DNA from: Narthecium ossifragum
Taxonomy: Eukaryota > Streptophyta > Magnoliopsida > Dioscoreales > Nartheciaceae
Direction: 5' to 3'
NCBI GenBank assembly: GCA_963920575.1
Contig: OY986967.1
Coordinates: forward strand, 5,475,166 to 5,539,165
DNA length: 64,000 nucleotides
Under the pieces are notes generated by a model, which was not told the origin of the DNA, made no database searches, and was given only the letters and a program-made list of their open reading frames with translations. The translations under genes were made by a program, and so were the position numbers. This document shows positions 39,243-49,100 of the stretch, one piece after another (within the stretch, counting starts at the first letter, position 1; every line of letters begins with the position of its first letter).

Positions 39243-40072
39243 AAGGCGCAATTTGTTAAGTTTTTAACAAAAGACAATGGGAAGGATGGGAAAGAAGAAG
39301 GGGAAAAGATCAAACCTTGTTTCTGATGTCAAGCCAGTTCTTTTCTCAGTAGTTTCGGAAATCTTTAATGCGTGAAAGATCTGCACCAAAAAAACGCCCA
39401 AAGCTGCTTTCCACGAAGCAACATTTCCCTGCAACGAGATAGAGAGAGGGTTGAGATATATATATATATAGAGAGAGAAGGGGATGAGGTGAATACAAAC
39501 CAATGCTAATGTTATTAATGGAGAAGAGGACACCAGGAGAAGAAGAGGTGGGAAGCGGGTTGGGGAAGAAGGCCAGGAATAGGACTTTGGAGGCAGAAGA
39601 TATGTGGGTCGAGCTCGAGGAAGGAGGCCGGCGGCGTTTAGGGAGTTTGGAGGCAGAAGAGATGTGGGGCGAGCTCGAGGAAGGAGGCCGCGCGGCGTTG
39701 GGCTCTCATCAGGGGGAAGGGATATCCACATCGGGGGAGAGCTTGGAAGAGAGGGATCGCCTGATCGGAGGAGAGCTCGAGGAAGGAGGCTGGCGGCGTT
39801 TAGGGACTTTGGAGGTAGAGCCGCAAAAGAGATGCGAGGCCGAGGCGAGCTCGAGGAAGGAGGCCGGCGGCGTTTAGGGATTGGGAGGAGTGACCGAGTG
39901 AGTGAGAGCTTGAGGAAGGAGGCCGGCGGCTAGGGATTGGGATTTGGGAGTGAGTAGTGAGTCTAGTGAGTAGTGACCGCTGAGTAAGTGAGTGGTCCGG
40001 GTTATTGGGTATTTGGGTTAATGGGTTAGAACCTTAGACCGGGTTATGGGTTAGACACTTAGATCATAAACA
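39243..40072. other. unassigned sequence with a GC-rich internal repeat
   Basis: On the minus strand a splice-acceptor-like CGTTGCAG near 39430 precedes an open segment beginning GNVASWKAALGVF and ending near 39264; it looks like a piece of a gene but I do not recognise it. From 39600 to 39940 a unit with GAGCTCGAGGAAGGAGGC and GGCGTTTAGGGA recurs four to five times at uneven spacing (39610-39930). Open frames across it are products of the repeat. Confidence 0.4.
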
Positions 40073-40240
40073 TAGAAAGTTTGGTTCTTCGGTTCTGACT
40101 CGAATTTTTTTTTCAGAACCGAAGAACCGAACTTTTTATACATGTTAGAACCGAACCGAACCGAAGAACCGAACCGAATGAACCGAACTAATTCGGTTCG
40201 GTTCGGTTCTTCGGGTTCGGTTCGGTTCTGCTCACCCCTA
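40073..40240. mobile_element. right end of an hAT-type element
   Basis: A tract of GGTTCGGTTC and AACCGAACCG copies ends in TGCTCACCCCTA at 40229-40240, the same terminus as the complete MITE at 47352-47803. It is followed by GCCTCAAC, a possible 8-bp duplication, but no partner end was found on the left, so it is truncated or much larger. Confidence 0.6.
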
Positions 40241-40560
40241 GCCTCAACAATCTCCCACTTGGAGACTGATCCAACTCCTCTTCTTTGCAGCTCTTCTAGC
40301 AAAATTTGGTGTGGTCCTTAACTATCTTCTAGATTTGAAGACCCACAGAGGATGAATAGAACTTCAGCTTCTCTACTGTCACTATCTTGGTCAACATATC
40401 TGCAGGATTCTCCTTCGTGTGAATCTTCTCCAATGCAAGCTGTCCATCCTCCAGCAATGATCGCATGTAGTGGTGCTTGATATCTATGTGCTTGGTCATC
40501 CCATGAAAAGCTGGATTTTTTGTAAGGTGAATTGCACCCTGACTGTTGCTGTAAACCGAT
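40241..40560 (-). pseudogene. Ty1/copia RNase H C-terminus remnant
   Basis: Read on the minus strand from about 40557 the frame gives SQGAIHLTKNPAFHGMTKHI, then HHYMRSLLEDGQLALEKIHT, then KENPADMLTKIVTVEKLKFY and a stop near 40318. This is the end of copia RNase H. It is followed by AAGTGGGAGATTGTTGAG near 40244-40261, the usual copia purine tract and LTR start. The hAT end lies directly beyond, so the LTR is lost. Confidence 0.88.
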
Positions 40561-41520
40561 CGGTCGCTGGCTGAGCCACCGATCAGACACGGGTCTATAA
40601 GAACTCGCTGGAACCCTCTATTTTCTCTTCTCTCTTCACCGTTGCTTTACTTCGAGGAGGGAGCTCGATCCAGAGGCTTGGAGAGGTCGGTAGAAAAGAG
40701 AGGAACACATCAAGGGCTTGCCTACAAGGATTAATCGAGGATTAAACAAAGATTTGCGTAGTTAGGTAGGATTCTTCACTCTTAGGCTTGATTAGGTGGT
40801 CTTGGTTGTTTGAATGCTTAATTAGTTGATCAATTTATGCTAGATGGTTCTCCTAGGTATGATTAATATCTGTTTAAGGTTTGATTAGATTTTGGTTGGA
40901 TTTAAACCTGATTTAAGTGGGTTTCCCTTGATTTATTCTCGTATTTTTGTTTTAATTAGAACAACTATGTTTGAGCTTGATTACAGAGTTGTACGTGCAT
41001 GATCTCAGTTTATCTTCAACATAAAAGTTGTAGATCTCCGAGTCAGCTTTCAATTCCAATTGGTTTCACATTTTTTCAAATTTATGTACAATGTTTATTG
41101 AATTAAATGTCCCTAGCTGTGCAAAACAGAGTAGTCACTTTAATTAGTGAGATTAAGTGCTTTTTAGTTATCCGATTGATCCGATCTTTGGATAGTGATT
41201 TGGGGTATGTCATTTAGTGGGGATATCAAGTTTTACGTCAATCGGACGGTTAGATTGAAAGATTTGATTTTTCTAATTTAGTAGTTTGTTTGCTTTAATT
41301 TGATTAATCGATCTTTCCAATATTGTATTATTTATATGTTATTATATGCGTACGCCTGTGTGTGGCATGTGGGTGAACCAAGGGGGTCACATATCTTGAG
41401 ATGTGAAGAATAAAATATTCACTTTCCTTAGACCATTGCTATGTATACCCTTGGCGAGCTATATGCTACACCCATCCCTGTATATTGTTATGACATCTTG
41501 TTCCATATTTTTAAATGTTT
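40561..41520. mobile_element. LTR-like sequence, unassigned
   Basis: No coding frame. A stretch at 40980-41060 with GTACGTGCATG and AAAAGTTGTAGATCTCCGAG is similar in wording to the interior of LTR D (14735-14790), and a promoter-like CGATCGGTCGC and a GAGGAGGGAGCTCG leader precede it. I read it as a diverged LTR of a related family; termini were not found. Confidence 0.4.
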
Positions 41521-43065
41521 GTTTTAGTGACTAAATTACTCCTGAAATAACTATGCTGCTCTTAAAGATGATTACACTACTCTTAGAGTGATTATACTAC
41601 GCCTAGGAGTAGGAGCCTAGAAGTACTTGTATTACTCCTAAGAATGATTATGTTATTTCTAGGATACTACTACTAGAGTTAAAAGAAAGAAAGAATGGAA
41701 AACAGAGCAAGAAATTAAGAACTTACTTTCATTGAAACATCAATTGAGGAATTACAGATTTGATGAAAGCTCCTAAGATTACAATAGTAACAATAGTAAG
41801 AAAAAGTTTGTTTGATTTGAGTTGGGGGTCCTTCTCTCTTCTGAATTGAAGACTTTTATATCTCCGAATCGCCGCCTCCACGTGGTTAGTCGTTAACTGT
41901 CACCCATGACTCACGACCTTTGGCAGTCCTTATTGTGGGTCGGGTCTTACTGAAGCCTTGACACATAGCCCAATTGGGATAATTGCTATGCTAATATTTG
42001 ACTCCACTCCCTATTCTTCTGCTTTTAGATAGGTCATGGGGATGTAGTCCGGGTGACTGTTAGGCTTCATAGGGTGGCTCGACCTAGATGTTGCTTGGCT
42101 CCGAGATTAATGACTTTATAGAGTGCCTCGACCTCGAGGTCGCTTGGCATCGGGATCGGTGGCATCGGACTTTAATTGTCGCTCCCTTTTGATCCAGAGG
42201 TTGGGTGATAGAGGACAGCTCGACGCCTCGGGCATCGTATTGTTGGATCGTATCGCAATAAATGCGGTGTCATCATCGCGTTATAGGCAATGCAACATGA
42301 TGATGGGATTTGAACTTGGACATCAAGTAGCATTTAATGTGTGTATTATCCTCATTGGCCAACGCTTCTTTTCTCTGCGTGGTCTATTACACGATAGTTC
42401 CACTAACCTCGTAGCCGATTTGTACACATGTTGCGTCCGTATGATATTGCAGATATTATGATTATAATTCGCTAGATGAGTGTCATGTATTTGAATCGAT
42501 GATTGTTGATCACTTGATATGATGGATGCATGTTAGCCGGCGTTGAATATTTTCCTCCGTAACAAGACAAAAATAGTCGTTTGGCATGTTGAATCGGGGG
42601 GTGATGCAACATCATTCTATTATAATTTTGGAGCATTTTCCAGTAGTTGCTTACCTCCTAATTCTTAACGAATTTGATTAGTCTAATCCCAAATTCATCC
42701 AAAACTTTAACCAAAACAGGACTTTGGATGGACCAAATCATTTTCCTTATGATTTTATCTCGCACAAGAGATAGAGACGAAGAGATGAGAAAATACTTGA
42801 GTGGAGTTTGGTGGTTGGCACCTCGCCATCATGTGCCATAGCTCCACTTTGATACGTGTCTTTTTTAAGCTATAGTAGATAAATTATCACGGAAATTTAT
42901 GAAAACTTTCTCGATAATGTAGCAGTTTATTTGATATGGATTGAAAAACACTAATATGGCATTAAATTAGTAGAGCTTGAGACGTTATGTTAAGCTCCTC
43001 CCAGCAGCAGCGGAGTATTTTCTCCATATGGAGACAGAGATAGGATATGAACAGGGTTGACTTGC
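41521..43065. other. region upstream of the P450 gene, no gene seen
   Basis: Mixed AT-rich sequence. A 112-codon open frame at 42123-42461 has no domain and is probably chance. Parts around 41700-42250 may be old transposon DNA. The last few hundred bases would contain the P450 promoter. Confidence 0.35.
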
Positions 43066-43067
43066 CA

Positions 43068-43078
43068 AGCATATATAG
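43068..43078 (+). promoter_or_regulatory. TATA box of the P450 gene
   Basis: GCATATATAGA lies about 50 bp before the ATG at 43124, a normal position for a plant TATA box with a short leader. Confidence 0.6.
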
Positions 43079-43123
43079 ATGCTTCAGGCAACATTAGCCT
43101 CACATTAGCCTCTCAACAAATCC

Positions 43124-46100
43124 ATGGACTACCCCGCTGCGGCCCTCATCCTCCTCGCCGTCCTATGGTTCGCTGCTCTTTCGTATCTCCGCCGCCGCCG
43201 TAGCTCCCCCACCCCACCACTGCCGCCGGGACCCGCCGGCCTCCCCATCGTCGGCAGCCTTCTCTCCTTAGACCCCGACCTCCACACCCACTTCGCCACC
43301 CTCGCCCGCTCCTACGGTCCCATCTTCAGCATCCGTCTCGGCACCAAGCTCGGCGTCGTCGTCTCATCTCCTCCCCTCGCCAAAGCCGTCCTCCGTGACC
43401 ACGACGCCGCCCTCGCCAACCACGACGTCCCCGCGGTGGCCCGCGCCCTCACCTACGGCGGCTGCGACATCGTGTGGGCCCCCATGGGCCCCACGTGGCG
43501 CATGCTCCGCCGGATCTGCGTCCGCGAGGTGCTCTCCCCGTCCAGAATCGACGCCGTCTACTCCCTCCGCCGCCGGGAGCTCCGCGCCACCATCTCCTAC
43601 ATCCACGCCCGCGCCGGCAGCCCCGTCGACGTCGGCGCTCAGATGTTCTTGACCATCCTAAACGTCTCCACCAGCATGCTGTGGGGCGGCACGGTGGAGA
43701 AAGAGGAGGAGAGGGCTCGGGTCGGAGGAGAGTTTAGGGAGCTGGTGGGCGCGGCCACGGAGTTGCTTGGGAAGCCCAACTTATCGGATTTTTTCCCGGC
43801 GGTGGCGAGGCTGGACTTGCAGGGGCTGGAGAGGCAGATGACAAAGCTGAAGGTGCACCTTGATCAGATCTTCGAGGCCATCATACAGCAGAGGACGGAG
43901 AAGACGGCTGATGGTGGCGAGGATGAGGACTTCTTGGGGTTCATGATGAAGTTGGTAAAAGAGGGAGAAGGTGGTGGTGTTGGGAAGAGCGAGGCCTTCA
44001 CCTGGGACAATGTCAAAGCCCTATTCATGGTAATTTCTCTTTTGCTACTTCTATTTTATGACAGTAATTTTTATTTTTAGGGATAATTGTCATTTAATTC
44101 CTTGGAAATCTTTTTTTGTCTTTTAGTGCATTTAGAAAGTTTTTAAGTCGTTTAATCTCTTTTTTTACGACTATATTTTGTTATTACTAAAATGCCTTTT
44201 TAACATCCCCATCCTATCATCCTTTCCCGATGACTGTTCGTATTTCCACTGAAAAGTAACTACAAAAAAAAAATGAAAAGTAACTACAAATATTTTACAG
44301 AATATTTTTTAATATTTTAACTATAGAGTGAAAAGTAACTACAAATATTTAAAAAGTGATATGCCCCAGAAAAATTGAAAAAAAAATGGAAAGTAACTAC
44401 AAAATTGAAAAGTAACTACAAATATTTTTCAAAATAGTTTTCAATATTTTAATATTTTAACTACAAAATGAGAAACAACTATGATATTTTCCAAAATTGA
44501 AAAGTAACTACAAAATAGATATATATATAAATATATAAGGGTATTATGGTCTTTTTCTCCCTATAGTCGTACTAAAAGGCTTAAAGGTCTTCTATAGGGG
44601 CCCAAATGACAAGTTGGTCTCTAATAAGAGACCATTTGACAAATCTCCCTAATTTTTATAGTGATGGTAAATAATATAGACAATTGGTGATAACACCAAT
44701 TTAGTAAAATTTTTGCTAAAAACCCCATTTGATGTGTTTTTAAGATTCGAACCCCATTTGATAGATTTATTTGACTGGTGTAATTAAAAAAAGACTAAAA
44801 TGCCCGTGATAGTTAAATGTATTTATTAGAAATGGTGATGGCAGCAGTGCAGTGGTGGCGGACATCGCGATGGTAGGTCGCCGGAGATCCAGGGCTTGAT
44901 TGAGGTTGGGGAAGGAGAAGGATTCCATCGTCCCCATCCCGATCCCGACTGCCATGGCCGGGAGAGCTTCGAGAGTCGTGGTCCGCGCTTCCTGGTAGCT
45001 CAACGAGGACGCGTTCGCTGCTAGAGGACGCGTTCGCTGCTATCGGACTCGTCAGAGAGGCGGCGCCGGCTCTGTTCGTCGGAGGATGAGGACAAGGATG
45101 ACACTGGGGATTTGGGCGAGGCGTCAGAGTCGGAGGAGGTTTCCGGCACGACGGAGCTAGGATTGGAGCTCGGATCGAGATGGAGATCGGTAGGGCGACG
45201 GCCAATGCTTACTCCAGAAGCCGTGGTGGTGGTAGCACCACAGAAACGCCATGGAAAGCTCCACCACCGGCCGTTCCGCTACGAGGCTCCGCTCAAAGCC
45301 GAAAGAATAGGAGCGCTTGAGGAGGAAGTCCCCGCACCGGAGAGGGGGAGGAGAGGCAGTGTCAGGGGCGATCTCGGGCTCAAGGTCCCGGATCGGAAGC
45401 AACGGGTCGAGGAGGAGGCCATCGAAGATGGGCCGGATGCGAGCGACGTGCATGGGGAAGAAGGGGGAATTGGGATCCGACGATCCAGGTGTTGATCGAG
45501 GTTGGAGATGGAGGAGGAAGCGGCGGGGCGACCTCTTGAGTCTTATGGAAGCTTCATGAGGTCTCGAGATAACGGATCTCACCGGGGAATAGAGGCGGAG
45601 GCATCGTGAGGCGATGGGGTATCCGGATCTGAGGCTGGGTAGGGATTTGGAGCTTTGAGGATGTGGTAGTGAGTAATGGCGGCGCCGGATCCGATAGAGG
45701 TGGGGCTCGGTAAGTTGTAGGGACAGAGGAGTCGCCGAATCTGGCCGGGGAATGGCCAGAAAGGGGTCGTGGGCTTGCAGGGATGCCAGATCTGGGGTTA
45801 GATGGAGTTGAGGGGCCATGGTGCGGGGGTTTTGGGAGGTGGTGGCGCCGGGTTCCGACGAGGTGGAGCTCAGCATGGGTTTCCGGGGATGTGGAAGGTA
45901 CCTGATGCGCGACGGAGATGGAGCGAGAGAGAGGGGAGTCGTCCAGGATGGTGGAGCTCCAGAGGTCTTTGTTGGAGGTGCTGGAGTCGGAGCAGGCGGT
46001 GTTGCTGGGGGAGAACGCACAATTGCGGATGCTCGTCGAGGCAGCGGAGGAGGAAGCGAGTGGGCTGGCGGCGGAGGTGGGGCGGATGGGGTATTGGTGA

Positions 46101-49100
46101 AGAGAAAGCTCGAGAAGAGGGAGGCGAAGGTGGAGATCAGCCGGCTTCGTGCGGAGAAGGAGAGGCTGAGGGAGGGGAGAACCCATGCGGAGAAGCAGGA
46201 GAAGAAGAAGAACGAGAGTTCCTATTTTGTCCACCTTTTTCAAGGAAAATTCATGAAAAAGTGGGAAAAATATGAAAAAAATATGCGAAAGTGAAAAAAT
46301 TAAAGATGATCCACCTCGGTGAGCCGACCCAATCCAAGGTGTGTCGGGCATCCTGGCTCCCATGATAAAAATCAAGACAGATAAACATGCTGGAAAGATA
46401 AAAATCGAGTTAAAACAAAAACAATGGAGTTAAAAAGATGAAAATGAATTTAACAAGATGAAAATGCAGGAAAGATGAAAATGAATTTGACAAGATGAAA
46501 ATTCTTGTAAAAAGGTGAAAATGAATTTAAAAATATAAAAATGTTGAAATGCATGTAAAGAGATAAAAATAAATTTAAAAAGATGAAAATAAATTCAAAG
46601 AGATGAAAATGCATTTAAAAAGATGAAAATAAATTTAGAAAGATGGAAATGAATTTAAAAAGATGAAAATGCGGGAAAGATGAAAATGAATTTAAAAATA
46701 TGAAAATGCTTGTAAAAAGATGAAAATAAATTTAAAAAGATGAAAATGAATTTAAAAAGATGAAAATGCATTTAAAAAGATGAAAATGAATTCAAAAAGA
46801 TGAAAATGCATTTTAAAAGATGAAAATGAATTAAAAAATATGAAATGCATTTAAAAGATGGAAATGCTTGTAAAAAAATGAAAATGAATTTAAAAAGATG
46901 AAAATGAATTTAAAAAGATGAAAGTGAATTTAAAAAGATGAAAATGCATTTTAAAAAATGAAATGCATTTTTGTCAATTTTCCAATCTTTTTGTAAAATT
47001 TTGATGCGTAAATTATTATTTACAAAATTTTTACGTTATATTATTGTTCAATTTTTTACGTTGATCGGGTCGAAGGATGAAGGAGATGGGTCGGAAGGAC
47101 CTCTAGTATCCGGATCTGGGGTCGGATGGGGACGGGGAGGCAAGAGGCGGCGGTGTTGGATCAATTTTTATCTTTCTGATTTATTTTTATCTTTATGTTC
47201 ATCATCTTTCTGATCTATTTTCATCTTTATGATCTATTTTCATCTTTTTTTATCTCATTTGGATTCAGACTGGATTAAGTTGGGTAGGATTAGATTCGAT
47301 CTGATCGGACCAGACTGCTTGCCCTGGTGGAACCAACTCAAACCCAACCAGTAGGGGTGAGCAGAACCGAACCGAACCTGAAAAACCGAACCGAACCGAA
47401 TTAGTTCGGTCCATTCGGTTCGGTTTCTCGGTCAATTCGGTTCAGTTCGGTTTTGGTATTTATAAAAAGTTCGGTTCGGTTCTTGCAAAAAAATCTCGGT
47501 TCGGTTCGGGTCAGAACCGAATAACCCAAATTTTTATATAGGGTTCGGTTCGGTTCTTACAAAAAAATTTGGAACAATGTTTTGCATTTTTTTGTTTGGA
47601 AATTTCAGTTCGGTTCTGGAACCGAAAATATCGGTTCGGTTCGGTTCATAGCGAAGTTCGGTTATTTGGAACCAAAAATTTCGGTTCGGTTCGGTTCGGT
47701 TCTCATGGTAGTTCGGTTCGGTTATCTAAAAACTGGACCGAAAAAAATTCAGTTCTTCGGTTCTGGACTGAGAACCAAACCGAGAATCGAATGCTCACCC
47801 CTACCAACCAGCTTAGGGAGAGTTGCTTGTCGAGACGACGACCGTGAGCAAGGACAGGCAGCGTGACAGTGGATCGCTCCGGGGAATGGTGGAGGACGGG
47901 CCGTGAGGCAATAGGAGCACTAGATTGCTTGACCGGCTGAACCGTTTCAAACCACTTGGTTCGGTTGAACCAGCTGAGGCTGATGGTGCCCGATGAGGAG
48001 GGCGACCGCGAGTGGTGGGCGGCGGTGGTAGCCAGCGGATCTTGCCTAGGAGCGGTCGGGGAAGGGTTGTGGGTCGGCGAGATGGCTGGATCCGGGATTG
48101 GGTGGAGCTGGAGAGTCAGCAGGGTGGCGAATTCCGATGAGTCGGCACCGGATCTAAGAGGGAGGAGGAGCTCGTATGGGCTATTGACATGGACGGAGGC
48201 CGAGAAGGACGAGCGGTGTCGAGGCCTTGATAAGACTTGAAAAGTGCACAAATCACCCTTATAATTTAGCTTTGTTAGTTTCCGAGCAATGCTTCGCTAA
48301 CTATTTTTACCCTATTTCACGTACAAGAGACCTCAACAAGAGTTAGATTAAGTTTGGAGTCAAAACGAGCATATTTAGGCAATTCCAGCATAAATGATCG
48401 ATCATCACAGCATGAAAGGATCAATCATTTACGTGCATTAACCTGACAGAGAGTACCAGTTCAAAGGATCGATCATCACATCATAAAAGAATCGATCATT
48501 TATATGCGTCAACAGTGGCAGAGAGCAAGGTTTGAACAGATCGATCTTCCTTCATGTAGTGATTGATCATCCACGAAGCATGACCAAGGATACAAGCAAA
48601 TGATCGATCATCTTCTATAAAATGATCGATCCTTTTCGAGCGTAGCCAGCAATTGAAGAATAAATGATCGATCTTCACTCTATGAAGATCGATCATTTCT
48701 TTGTCCGTGGAGAAAATCAAAGGCCCAGATTTAATCCATTGGAAGGGTGTTTCCTGGGCTATAAATATGTGTTTTCTAGGGTTTTGAGGGAGACTCTTCC
48801 TAGGTTTCTTTTTCCTCTTTTTAACTTTTCTTTTTAGAATCTCTTGGAGGAAATCCATGACGGAAAAGCCTCATCAACTAGGATTCCATGGATCAAACCC
48901 AAAAGATGAGTAGCTAAACTTTTCACCATGGGATTCTTATGATGTAACTAGGGTTTCTATTAGGGATTCTTAAGATTTAGGGCTTGTATACCTTCTTGAA
49001 TGGTTTGTATGGATTGATCTTAATTTCTATATGAACTTGGTGTTGATTTTATTTATGAATGTTTGAATTGTTCTAATATGTTTTAGATCTAGAGCTAATG

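Noticed and set aside
40073..40240. GGTTCGG runs as possible telomere-like repeat
   Set aside because: The unit is not TTTAGGG, and it ends in the hAT terminus TGCTCACCCCTA.
42123..42461. 112-codon plus-strand frame upstream of the P450 gene
   Set aside because: No recognisable domain, no TATA or splice context, and composition like the surrounding DNA.
43364..43737. Open frames on both strands across P450 exon 1
   Set aside because: They are shadows of the GC-rich third positions of the true exon, which carries all P450 motifs.
45157..46375. Two long minus-strand open frames (287 and 273 codons) in the P450 intron
   Set aside because: Products are Pro/Ser/Arg-rich, overlap each other in different frames and lack any domain; GC-rich composition alone explains them.
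48392..48698. Regularly spaced palindromes resembling a CRISPR array
   Set aside because: Units are imperfect, spacers are unequal and partly complementary, and the setting is a plant LTR.
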